A stretch of DNA of 64,000 bases from Choristoneura fumiferana. Its lineage: Eukaryota > Arthropoda > Insecta > Lepidoptera > Tortricidae. The DNA lies in contig NC_133479.1 in assembly GCF_025370935.1 (NCBI RefSeq), positions 1,498,432 through 1,562,431 of the forward strand, read 5' to 3'. The position numbers and the translations under genes are program-made. This document shows, piece after piece, positions 10,598 to 20,400 of this stretch. Each line of letters starts with the position of its first letter. The stretch's first letter is position 1. The notes under the pieces are model-generated. The model was given only the letters and a program-made list of their open reading frames with translations, was not told the origin of the DNA and did no database searches.

Positions 10598-13500
10598 CTG
10601 GAAATAATATAAAAAAAATCAGGCGGGCTTTAATAAAGCCGCTTTGAAACAATAATAATGCACTTATTTCATCATCAGCTTTTATCATCATCAGCTGGAA
10701 GACATCCACTGCTGAACAAAGGCCTCCTATTTAGAACCCCGCCACAAATAAACGACAACTCGCCACTTGCATCCCTGTTACCCGCAACCCTCACGATTAC
10801 TATTATTGTATTGTCACCAAATTTACATAAGTATGCCAAATATCAAGTCAATCGGACCGCTGAAAGTGGGTCAAATTTAGCTTCCAAGATTTGACCCAAA
10901 CAAATAAATAAACAGGACACTGACTAGCTAAAGAAATGCTTGAAATAAAAAATGTGATATTGAAAATGAGGCGGTTGAATCGCTCCAATGATGAATGGCC
11001 TAGCCACATTAATAGAGTTCCGTATGTCACCCATCGGACACGGGACCCTAAAAAACTCGGCAGTAATTAGAACCGTAACGAACGCCGTCTACAGCAAACG
11101 CTCGAGACAAGGTCGGGGTCGATGGCCGCTGCTAAGACACCGCTAATCGAATTTTGCAATGAATCACTGAGGCTACACTCATACAAGCACTCCTTGTATG
11201 GCATATGACCATGACGCACCCGACGAGCCTCCATTTTTGAGACGTCACAGAGTTTTTGATTGTACAGTCACCAGCATTAATATCTGCCACAGCGGAGCGT
11301 GCAAAAATATCTGACACGTCCTTCCGGCCCTAGAAATAGAGTCGTATCACATATTTATGCACGCTTGTTGTAACACATATAGGTGCTGTGACTACGCTCT
11401 GTTTACGTGAGAGTGAAGTACCTAACCTAAAATGGAACCAGGTTCAAAATAGGTAAAATCGTGGACTATTTTATTAACTAAAAAATACTAGATTAACTTT
11501 TTTCATTGTAGGCTCTTTTAACTTTTTCTGATGTGTCTACCCTTGTTTCTGTTATCCTATCAAGCATTCGAAGATTAACTGGAAGATATCCCTTTATGGG
11601 ATATGGAAATTCCGGGATTGTACGGTCAGGGACTTAAATTCATGGACCACCACAACCATTTCACAGTAAACGTCATAGTGACATGGCATTAATTAACAAG
11701 GTAAACTCATTCTCATCTCAAGGCTCATGAATTAGTCCTTGACCGTACTAAATTCCAAACAATTTTGTCTTTTAATCCTGGCGGTTGAGATTTCAAGATT
11801 TTATCCGGATGCCGTGGGAATATCGGAATTTAAAGTAGCCTAATGTTATTCCAGATGTCCAGCTATCTACATAATTATTACATTTTATCCCAATCCGTTC
11901 AGCCGTTTTAAATGGTTTTAACGTGAAAAAGTAACACACCCACAAACGCACCCCCGTACACACACACTTCCGCATTTATAATATTAGCAGGATACGTTAA
12001 TTTCCAAGTAGCCATTGTGGACTTATTAATAAAATAAAGCCCAAGTGCAGCAAAATCAACAAGCAACCTTTGTTAGTAACTTCACTATTATGCACATTTC
12101 CGTTACAAGGAAGTCGGGAAACAACCGTTTGCAATAGTTTGTTATTGTACGAGATTACATTTGACTTTCAGAGTTAACCAAGGTCGTGCAACAAAATTAA
12201 GATACCAAAGCTGCAAAGATACAACATAAGTTAAGACTAACTTGAAAGTTTATGTAAGACGTGTGTACATTATACCTACACTGAACAATAATATTGTCAA
12301 AAATGTGACTGAAATCCTTTTTTGGAATCCCCTCAACAATAAATTCACTATAAATGAACTAAAATAATTTCCTTGCTCACCCGCGACCTTATGACAGCTA
12401 AGCTTATGCAAAATATGCGTGTTCATGCAGTTCTTCCACCTCCACACTGTAAGAACACACACAAATCACACAAACCCATCTCTTCTTCTTACAGTGTGGA
12501 GGTGGAGGAACTGCATGAACACGCATATTTTGCATAAGCTTAGCTGTCATAAGGTCGCGGGTGAGCAAGGAAATTATTTTAGTTCATTGATACGGACCTC
12601 CGCAAAGTAACGCCTGATTCAATAAATTCACTATACTTATTTGTTTCTTAGACGGGCTATGCAAATCTAAATAAATAAAAACAAATCGTAAAATGTGTTG
12701 CCAAGCGCAAAACTCGGGAACGGCTGAACCGATTTCACTAATTATTTTTTGTTGAGTTCGTTATTGTCAGGAGAAGGTTCTTATGGGAGATTATTTAGAA
12801 ATATTGCAACGGGGGCGAAGCCGCGGGCAACAGCTAGTATTTTAGCTAGTACTTTGTAGCTAGTATGTTTGTGATGTTTCTCAAAATAAATCATTCATTA
12901 TCATATTATTGATTGAATCATGCAAATGCGGATACTTTTACTTAGGGTCTCCCCACACCTATGGACATGGAATCTGCTTTAGCTAATCAAAAAACGGTTT
13001 TTAACCCCTCGACGCAAAACGAGGGGTGTTATAAGTTTGACCGCTTTGTGTGTCGTGTGTCTGTCTGTGGCACCGTATTCCGGTATTCGGGATACCCGTA
13101 AAAGTAACAAATTTGGAGTTGAAATAAAAAAATACAAAAAGACTCCAAAAAACCGTTAGTAGCGACATCTCTTGTCTGGGTGAGCGGTTGGTTCCGAAAG
13201 AGTGTGACGTCTCTCGATGAGAGCGGAACATAAATGTCGCTAGTGCTGCTGCATAAGTAGCGTAGTAGAAATAAGCAACCTGAGATAGGTATGCATAGGA
13301 AAAATTCGTGTCTAGATACCTGTCCAGCGGTGGTGTAGGGGTTATAGCACGCAGCACGGATTGCTGAGGACCTGGGTTCGATTCCCAGCGCTGGTCTCTT
13401 TTTCTGGTTTTTCTGTGCATCCATGTCTCAGTTTGTATTTTCGATATGGTTTCACGGGATACCCGTAAAAGTAACAAATTTGGAGTTGAAATAAAAAATA

Positions 13501-16500
13501 CAAAAAGACTCCAAAAAACCAATCATAATTTGATTGCTTAGTAGCGACATCTCTTGTCTGGGTGAGTGGTTGGTTCCGAAAGAGTGTGACGTCTCTCGAT
13601 GAGAGCGGAACATAGATGTCGCTAGTGCTGCTGCAAAAGTAGCGTAGTAGAAATAAGCAACCTGAGATATGTATGCATAGGAAAAATTCGTGTCTAGATT
13701 CTTGTCCAGCGGTGGTGTAGGGGTTATAGCACGCAGCACGGATTGCTGAGGACCTGGGTTCGATTCCCAGCGCTGGTCTCTTTACCTGGTTTTTCTGTGC
13801 ATCCATGTCTCAGTTTGTATTTTCGATATAAAAGCAGTAACTATTTTTTAATTTTAAGGAAAGTAAATAAAAATCGCTTATTCATCCGCGCATCGATTTT
13901 GAAAATGTCAAATTTTCCACCATCTCTACACTAGTCTATGCTACTACAGATTATACACATGTTTCAATCAAGAAATAACATCAGATTTTGATGAAGATTT
14001 TCCAAATGAAAAATAAATATTGAAATCCAAGTGAATTTTGGTAAAAAAAGTGATTAGACATCTAGTTAAAAGACACAAATTATAGCTAAATGTGTTATTG
14101 ATTCGATCCAGTGAGTGTTTACACAAGAATTTTGATGAAATTGGTTTGTTTACACTTTTAATAAATTGGATAGGCATAACATATACCCAAATTGTATACA
14201 ACAAATCAACTCTATCATACTTAACACAAAGATGATTCTAAAGCAATTTCATGTGGCCAGATACAATGTTAAGAAAGTAAGCGGTTGATATGTAAAACCA
14301 GGGATGGATTAGCTATTACATTTGGCGGAGTAGGCATATTACCTAGGGGCCCCGCACGAAATTGAAAATGATTCATATGTCTTCAATAAAGGGCACAGGC
14401 GTCCTCTCATAATGAGAGGACTTGGCTATGGCTTCAATGCTGACCCAGTGCAGATTGGGAACTTCACACGCACCATTGAATTTCTTACGCGCAAAATATA
14501 GCAATATAGTACAGTACACAGCACACAGTTTTTTTTTTTTTTTTTTTTTTTTTTAACTGGATGGCAAACGAGCAAGTGGGTCTCCTGATGGAAAGAGATC
14601 ACCACCGCCCATAGACACCTGCAGCACCAGGGGGATTGCAGATGCGTTGCCAACCTAGAGGCCTAAGATGGGATACCTCAAGTGCCAGTAATTTCACCGG
14701 CTGTCTTACTCTCCACTCCGAAACACACAGTGCAAGCACTGCTGCTTCACGGCAGGATTAGCGAGCAAGATGGTGGTAGCAATCCGGGCGGACCTTGCAC
14801 AAGGTCCTACCACCTGCAACAGTGGCACAGTAGTGGCGTGGCGCTGTAATAATTGGATTCCCATCTGAGTGAGACCTTGAAGGATCTGGGGGATTACTGT
14901 CTAACGCACATTGAACCACATTTATTACTGTTATCACTACTTTGAAAATCGGAATTTGAAACTGAATGTTGTGGTTTTCACCAAATGGAAATGATTGGTA
15001 TAAGTAGCTGCAAACTTCTTATTAGGTGAATGATGTGTGATCATTGATTAATCACTGATCAAGATATCTGCCGGCCACATTATGCCACCACAGTGGCAAA
15101 ACTAGATTTATTTATTTTTATTCCATTTTTTTTTGAGGCTTTAATGCACTTGTGTGACTAAGCCAGCCTCATTGAAAGACTCGATGTCCACATTCATCAA
15201 ACACTCCTATTGCGATGTCCAGATTATCTGGCTGTAAAGGAGTGCTTGATGAACCTGTAAATTCGTACTGCACTTCACTGCACCATTGAACAGGTCCAAA
15301 TCACTCAACCACCTCTCGCGGATATCCTTAGTCAATACACACTCCACCAAAAAATGTATTAAGTCCTCAATCTTATTACAATCCATGCACATGGGGGATT
15401 GAACTACTTTCATTATACTTAAAAATTTATTCAATGGAACATGTCCTGACCGCACTCGAAACGCCCACACAAGTAAATCCGTGGGGAGGCTGGCACAATC
15501 GAACCAGGGCACCCTGAAAATTTTGTTCTGTATTGTGTTGTACCAAGATAACAATGCCAGTTTGATTGCCTTAGGCAGATAAAGATGAAGTTACTTAATC
15601 GATTCAGTTTCAAAGTTCAGTCGCCACATTAGGCAAACTGACTAATATAATGACGTCAGTAGTTCGCCAAAGTAGTTTCAAACTAGCTTAGCCTGGCCTA
15701 AGTCCCCTTATGTCCATGACCAAACCTAGGGTGCAAGCCACATACCTGCTTAATAGATATGTTGGTTAATGTATGTAGATCATTAAGGACGCACAACATT
15801 ATTTTCTTCACTTGTAACAATTGTAATGTAACATTGCAGTAGATCCTAGATACTCAAATCCTGACTGTTTTTAACAGATGTAGTACTTAAGACCTAGATG
15901 TGAGTCAATACTGTTGATATTTTGCATATTATTGCAACATATTTCAAATTATGTAATGAACAATTTGTTTTTTATGAAGTACATTTCAGGAGGATACCTA
16001 TATGTAGGTTACTGAGCCGTAGGTGGTTAGAGATTGCTATAAAAGAGTAAATTAAATACTTTCATGCAGCTGGCACCAGTTCAATGTTCATTTTCAGAAA
16101 TTTGACATTATTTCATAAAATCTGTAGTGGTTTGCGTCTTAGGAAGAGAATATAAACTTTATTAGGTACTCAAGGAGTGCAAATGTATGTGTTGATTGAA
16201 AATCTGTTACAACATAAGAGATCTGGGACATAACTTTACACAAACTAATTACTTTTATTTAAAATGTTCTTTGAGATTAGCATGATCCCATCTGTCTACA
16301 GTTAATAAAAGAACGATATGAAAAGACTTCTTAATAAAAGGTATTCCAAGCATATGTTAGTTTTATGTTTACGTCGCGTCAGATGAACACATACCTCGAA
16401 GACGCCGAGGCAGCGGCCGAGCTTGCCGATGACGCCGGCCTCCTCCAGCACCTCCCGCATCGCCGTCACCGAGGGCTCCTCCTCGGGTTCCACGCCGCCG

Positions 16501-16729
16501 CCCGGCACGATCCAATTATCCGGTCGCCGGGAAGATGTCACTAACAACACCTGCCCGAACACAAAATCATTATCTCACACGATCAGAGAAGGAACGAACA
16601 GGCGCAGCGACCAACAGTTGTCATGCTAACCTCCGTTTCGGCGTCCGATCGCACACATATACAAGCTGCACGGCGTCTGAACCCTTCTTCGTCGTAGATC
16701 CGGATAGAGTTGGGCTTCTCCTTCACCAT
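10388..16729 (-). CDS. Aps: Diphosphoinositol polyphosphate phosphohydrolase (Nudix), three exons
   Basis: Spliced coding region: 16729-16631, 16550-16395, 10597-10388 (99+156+210 nt, 154 residues plus stop). Enzymes of this family remove the beta-phosphate of inositol pyrophosphates (PP-InsP5, bis-PP-InsP4), and many also cleave diadenosine polyphosphates and polyphosphate; they are cytosolic or nuclear. The protein starts MVKEKPNSIRIYDEEGFRRR. The second exon holds the Nudix box (GGGVEPEEEPSVTA, then MREVLEEAG) with the REVxEEAG catalytic helix intact. The third exon carries the HKHRTEVYV strand, the GRKRQWF motif and a HKPIQ block, all in the order seen in NUDT3. Exon junctions are phase 0 with GT/AG borders. 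The length is close to the short animal homologues and no lesion is visible. The assignment is firm; the exact substrate preference is inferred from the family. Confidence 0.95.
10640..10905. repeat. Composite retroposon tail
   Basis: The segment with 'CATCATCAGCTGGAAGACAT' and 'CGACAACTCGCCACTTG' matches 46625-46810. The following segment, with 'TTGTATTGTCACCAAATTTA' and 'CATAAGTATGCCAAAT', matches 20955-21175 and 46895-47150 (inverted). These are untranslated ends of retroposons adjoining one another. Confidence 0.6.
11267..11392. mobile_element. MITE with GTCACCAGC ends
   Basis: It begins GTCACCAGCATTAATATCTG and ends with the imperfect inverted form ('ATAGGTGCTGTGAC'). The internal GTGCAAAAATATCTGA is mirrored by CATATTTATGCAC. 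The most complete of three relatives (others near 7474 and 10140-10260). Confidence 0.65.
11795..11992 (+). repeat. Truncated copy of the TTTATAATATTAG repeat
   Basis: It carries the 'CAATCCGTTCAGCCGTTTTA' segment, a run of CACACCCACA type and the closing TTCCGCATTTATAATATTAG found in the copies at 4523 and 31769. Confidence 0.65.
12353..12588. repeat. Near-perfect palindrome, about 103-bp arms
   Basis: 12353-12455 and 12486-12588 are reverse complements with about one mismatch, separated by 30 bases. The arm carries 'TTGCTCACCCGCGACCTTAT', then 'GCTAAGCTTATGCAAAATAT' and 'CCACCTCCACACTGTAAG'. The same arm occurs at 36065-36175 and 36825-36935 (inverted pair) and in part at 25480, 38145, 47575 and 58145. 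Confidence 0.85.
12690..12841 (-). repeat. Fragment of the TTGCCCGCGGC repeat, inverted
   Basis: It ends 'GAAGCCGCGGGCAACAGCTA', the reverse complement of the family start, preceded by the 'GAACGGCTGAACCGATTTCA' segment. Confidence 0.6.
13001..13080 (+). repeat. Fragment of the 'AACCCCTCGACGCAAAA' repeat
   Basis: AACCCCTCGACGCAAAAC, then GGGGTGTTATAAGTTTGACC and a TGTCTGTCTGTGG stretch. Related copies: 19597-19865, 25060-25372 (inverted) and 39900-40115 (inverted). Confidence 0.65.
13323..13396 (+). repeat. tRNA-like sequence 1
   Basis: CCAGCG pairs with CGCTGG as a 6-bp acceptor stem. A D-arm (GTGT/GCAC), an anticodon-like stem (CAGC/GCTG, 7-base loop ACGGATT) and a T-arm (CTGGG TTCGATT CCCAG) follow. 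The loop lacks U33, so it is not a standard tRNA gene. The internal GGTTCGATTCC is a pol III B-box match. Confidence 0.65.
13705..13778 (+). repeat. tRNA-like sequence 2
   Basis: Same sequence as copy 1 over the cloverleaf, in the second tandem unit. Confidence 0.65.
14395..14495 (-). repeat. SINE fragment
   Basis: Contains 'AATGAGAGGACTTGGCTATG' and 'CAGATTGGGAACTTCACACG', a diverged inverted relative of the retroposon region also present at 19020-19220, 22925-23025 and 45293-45577. Confidence 0.5.
14529..14825 (-). repeat. Retroposon with poly-A tail (poly-T on plus strand)
   Basis: A run of 26 T precedes 'CTGGATGGCAAACGAGCAAG' and 'TGGGTCTCCTGATGG', continuing to 'CAAGGTCCTACCACCTGCAA'. 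The same sequence is at 24482-24880, with shorter relatives at 19463-19590, 49488-49550 and 63908-63955. Orientation is inferred from the T run. Confidence 0.7.
15207..15554 (-). mobile_element. Non-LTR retrotransposon C-terminal fragment
   Basis: A 115-residue frame. The segment RVRSGHVPLNKFLSIMKVV is followed by a CMDCNKIEDLIHFLVEC zinc-knuckle-like block (C-x2-C...H-x4-C), which is the arrangement at the end of Jockey-like and I-like element proteins. No start or catalytic domain remains, so it is a 5'-truncated copy. Confidence 0.65.
16395..16550 (-). CDS. Aps: Aps exon 2 (Nudix box)
   Basis: 52 codons, phase 0 at both ends, acceptor CAG before GTG and donor GAG/GTATGTG. It reads VLLVTSSRRPDNWIVPGGG and continues through the Nudix box to GRCLGVFE. 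All acidic residues of the box are present. Very high G+C at third positions. Confidence 0.95.
16631..16729 (-). CDS. Aps: Aps exon 1 (start)
   Basis: 33 codons from ATG at 16729-16727: MVKEKPNSIRIYDEEGFRRR, then AACICVRSDAETE, with donor GAG/GTTAGC. The RRAACICVRS block matches the first beta strand of NUDT3-like proteins, which fixes the start. Too short to appear as a stand-alone open frame. Confidence 0.92.
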
Positions 16730-17464
16730 TTCGAGTAAACACGTAAACGCGAACGAAACAGACGATCACGAACGAAAAACGGACATCAAATATAAAGTAA
16801 ATTATCAACCGAACGAATTTTTTAGTGATCAACAAACGCCATAACTGAGGTATCCTGTGATAAACGTATCCATTTTCGACTAATTGATGAGTTACACAAC
16901 GTACATGTAAAATGAAACTATAATAACGATAACACTACAATTAGAGCAATATTTCAGCTATAACTAGCTCTTGATCGCGTATTTCGAGCCCATGTTGAAT
17001 GGTGCCTGACGTTTTCTTTGCGAAAATCGAAATAGGTTTTGGAAAGCAAAAGCAAGGGACTATCAGCTGACAGCCGGACGGAAGAAGGAAACAAGATTGC
17101 CATGCCACGCCGTGGCCACTTAGAATGTTGCTAGCTGAGAACGAAAAGAACATTCGATAAACGGTATCTTTGTAGCTAAAAAATTCATAACCGTTTTTTG
17201 CGTATTAAATTAAAGTTGGCTAGTAAAAATTACTATAACTTATAAATAATAATTAATGGCACTATGTTGGCTAACATGGCCAAAATATCATTGAAATTCA
17301 AGCTACAGAATAACGCCTTGGCTTCCACATCAAGCCTTAAATTGTCTATATACTTTTACTTTTTTTCTGACATTTGACAGTGAATGCAGTTATTTTAAAA
17401 TTTTGATTTGTTTGTTGGTTTGTGTCTAATTAATTTTGTTTAAGTTTTTTTTTTCAGGTCAGTA
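16730..17464. promoter_or_regulatory. Putative divergent promoter between Aps and mars
   Basis: The two start codons face away from each other 735 bases apart with no gene between, so the region must hold the 5' UTRs and start sites of both genes or of one plus a shared control region. I cannot place a TATA box or initiator with confidence. A pyrimidine tract ending TTTTCAG at 17457, just before the mars ATG, could be a 5'-UTR splice acceptor. Confidence 0.5.
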
Positions 17465-17468
17465 ATGG
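17465..17468 (+). CDS. mars: mars exon 1 coding part (ATG G)
   Basis: ATG plus one G, then the donor GTAAGT. Joined to exon 2 it gives MDRSFDLVALLKQQ. Context GTA-ATG-G is acceptable. The inference rests on the strong donor and phase match. Confidence 0.65.
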
Positions 17469-20400
17469 GTAAGTAACATTATTTTACTAATACCCTTCGC
17501 TTTTTCATGAGTTTCTCATTAGAACGAAATTTAGAACCAAGATTTGTGATGTCTATTTATTTGGTTTGGTAATTGGATTTCTTTCGTTTTCAGATAGAAG
17601 CTTCGACTTAGTTGCTTTGTTGAAGCAGCAACCAACGAAGACCCACAAAGTTAAGCCTTCGCAGTTTGTGAGCGTGGCTGGAGGGGTACTGTCTAACATT
17701 TAATTAGTGATAGTTTTATAGTCCGCAGTGTACTTTAAAAATGCATGCGGTAGGTGAACGACGCCTGTGTACTAGGTGCCCGAATTATGAGTGTTAAGTG
17801 TAGCAATCTCAGTTCAGTTCCTCATTGATAACAGAAAGATGTTGATGCTAAATCTATTATTTTATAGCTTAGCTAGAAACAGTAAGCAAAATTGAAAACA
17901 ACATTAATTCACATAATTCAGGTACCATCTTACATTACTTAAGAACACAGTTACCTACTATTTGTAATAATAGTATGAATTCGAATTGCAGGTCCAAAAG
18001 CGGCTGGAGACCAATATAAAGAATAGAAAAAGCAGTCGCCTGTCAATTTTTGACAGGATACGGAACATACCCAAAGAGAGTCCACGGCCACCTCCAATAT
18101 CTGAGGTCCAGCTAAAAGGGGAGCACAGGAAACAGCAGTTAGAAAAATGGAGGGAGGAGAAAGACAAGAAGAAAAAGGCAGCGGCTGCACAGAAGAAAAA
18201 ACCTTTTGTAGCAGGGGTTTCACACCGGAACACGTTTGGGCCCCCCTCCACCGCCAAGACCTGTGCCAAGTACTTCTGGTCGTGTCACAAGGTCCCAAGC
18301 CTTGAGGCAACGTAGTGAGCAATCCAAGCAACCCCAGTCTTTTGCTCCCAGTAATGCTGCATTTAAACCACCACAGTTTAAAAATACAAAGGTTCCCACT
18401 CTGGCGCCTGTAGCAAAAAAAAAGACCAACAATAAAACTAAACCAGCCCTGACTTTTGAGCCGGTTTTGCCAAAAACTACCCAAAACTCAAGAACACGAT
18501 CCAAAACAGTATTAAACAAGCCAAATTTACAAACAAACAAACCAGACAAAGTGACTCTCAAACCAAATGAAAAGACCAAAGGAAAACTCAAGAATCCATC
18601 TCCTAAACTAAGAAAATCAATCACAAGATCCATTGAATCCGCTAAATCCTCGGATTCAGGAATGACATCATCGTCATCAGTGTCCTTAGAAATGAGTACA
18701 CCTAAGAATGTTCCAAGAAGCGAGTCCAGTTCAGAGGAGAAGCTCCGATCCCCTAAGTCTGTAGCATCTTTGACACCGGAGCAGATCATTGAAGAGGTCA
18801 AGAATATTAGTCCATGCGTCACAATGTCCCGAGGGAAGGATAATGCCAGGAGAGAGATGAAGAAGAAGCTGGCTGAAGGTTTGATTTATTTAATTTAATC
18901 ACCCCTCGGGTGAAGTACCAAGACCTCCTAACTGAAAGCTATCTAAGTTGCATGTTAGAGATTTATCAGCTAGGTCTTGGTACTTAACCGTCGCGGCCTA
19001 TTATTATGAGAAGAGGCTTGCATAATTAAATCTAGCAGTTGAATGAAGTTTATGGTGAAACCTACACATTCCATCATGAGGAAACCTACATAAACCTACA
19101 AAGCAATTCAATGTTGTGTGTGAAGTTCCCAATCCGCACTGGGCCCGCGTGGGAACTACGGCCCAGCCCCTCTCATTCTGAGAGGAGCCTGTGCCCATCA
19201 GTGGGACATATATAGGCTGGGATGATAACTTATAAACAAACTTTTGAATATCTCTTTTATTTTATTAAACAGATTTTTTTACTTACAGGGATGTTGGATG
19301 AAGACAATAGCAATATGGACAGCGTAAATCATTTCCGGAGGCAGCTGGACTCGGAGATCTCTCGTATCACAGGCATATGTGAAGAGTGGGACAAGATCTT
19401 TGCACAGACCGTCTTGCCGGAACCTGTTCAGGTAATATAATTAGGCTCTACCTGTGGCGTGTTTTTTTTTTATATGATAGGGAGACAAGCAGGGAGGTCA
19501 CCTGGTGGAAAGCTATCACTGCTGCCCATGGACACCCATAGCATAAATAAGTTGAATTACGAATGCGTTGCCAGCCCTTTGAGATAAGAGTAGGCTTGTT
19601 TTTTTAACCCCTGACGCAAAAAGTGGAGTGGAGTCTTATAAGTTTGACCGCTATGTATGTCTGTCTGTGGCACCATAGCTCTTAAATGGGTGGACCGTTT
19701 TGAATGCGGTTTCTTTTATTTGAAATCAGGTATGCAGAACACTTGTAAAATTTCAAGCTTTTCTTCAGTGATAGATATTAGCATTTTGTGTGTAAAAAGG
19801 TTCCAATCCTATGGAAATGTCGGAATTAAAAGTATCCTAGGTGTTATTCCCAGAGTGTCAGACCAATGACTCTTCTTGTCTCCCTCTCATACATTATTAT
19901 TATTATTATTATAGCCTCTTTATTTCCATTTTGAATCAATCATCATCATTTATAATCATAAGTGCATGCATTACATATTCAAATCAATCATTATTTCATT
20001 ACACCAATTATTACATATACTTAAAAAAATTACATAACATTTCATTTCATAATAAAAAGCAATTAGTTAAAAAAAAAAAAACAATATGGACCCCTCAACG
20101 GGTAAAGGCCTCCTCCATTTCGTTCCACAAGTGTCTGTTCTTTGCTTTAGTAAGACAGTTTTCGCCAGCATTTTTCACTAATTCATCCTCCCATTTTTCT
20201 TTCGGTCTACCTCTTTTTCGCTTGTTGGTTGGACCTTGCCAATAAGTTACTAACTGTGCCCATTTTTCTTTATTCATGCGTGCAATATGACCTGCCCATT
20301 TCCATTTAAGTTTTTTCGCGTGTTCCAGAGCGTCTATTAATTTTGTTGTTTTTCTTATCTCTGTGTTTCTTTTTTTGTGAATTCTTTGTATGTTTAATAC

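Larger units (their letters stand above)
13085..13830 (+). mobile_element. Tandem pair of tRNA-like fold-back elements
   Basis: Two direct units of about 370 bp lie end to end. Each has a 'GGGATACCCGTAAAAGTAAC' and 'TTTGGAGTTGAAATA' start, a centre whose ends read TAGCGACATCTCTTG and ATGTCGCTAG, a tRNA-like cloverleaf, and the tail 'TTTTTCTGTGCATCCATGTC' and 'TCAGTTTGTATTTTCGATAT'. The units are close to identical. The same element is present inverted at 44470-44962 and, diverged, at 56215-56640. Open frames across this region are chance translations of the repeat. Confidence 0.75.
10598..16394 (-). other. Aps intron 2 (5.8 kb), repeat-filled
   Basis: GT at the 3' edge of exon 2 and AG before exon 3. 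It holds LINE/SINE tails (10640-10905, 14395-14495, 14529-14825), MITEs (11267-11392, 12353-12588), repeat fragments (11795-11992, 12690-12841, 13001-13080), two tandem tRNA-like elements (13085-13830) and a LINE fragment on the same strand (15207-15554). No further Nudix coding segment is needed: exons 2 and 3 join in phase at a position that keeps family alignment. Confidence 0.85.

Noticed and set aside
13323..13396. Functional tRNA gene
   Set aside because: The anticodon loop lacks U33, the acceptor has only 6 pairs, and copies occur inside repeats in both orientations.
13001..13806. Several overlapping 95-173 residue minus-strand open frames
   Set aside because: They are translations of the tandem tRNA-like repeat; the same peptides recur at 44460-44879, and they cross the cloverleaf.
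17951..18822. Minus-strand open frames of 177 and 200 residues
   Set aside because: They are antisense to mars exon 3, whose plus strand has family motifs and proper splice borders.
19841..20245. 134-residue plus-strand open frame
   Set aside because: It runs through ATT repeats and antisense through a LINE fragment; low complexity.
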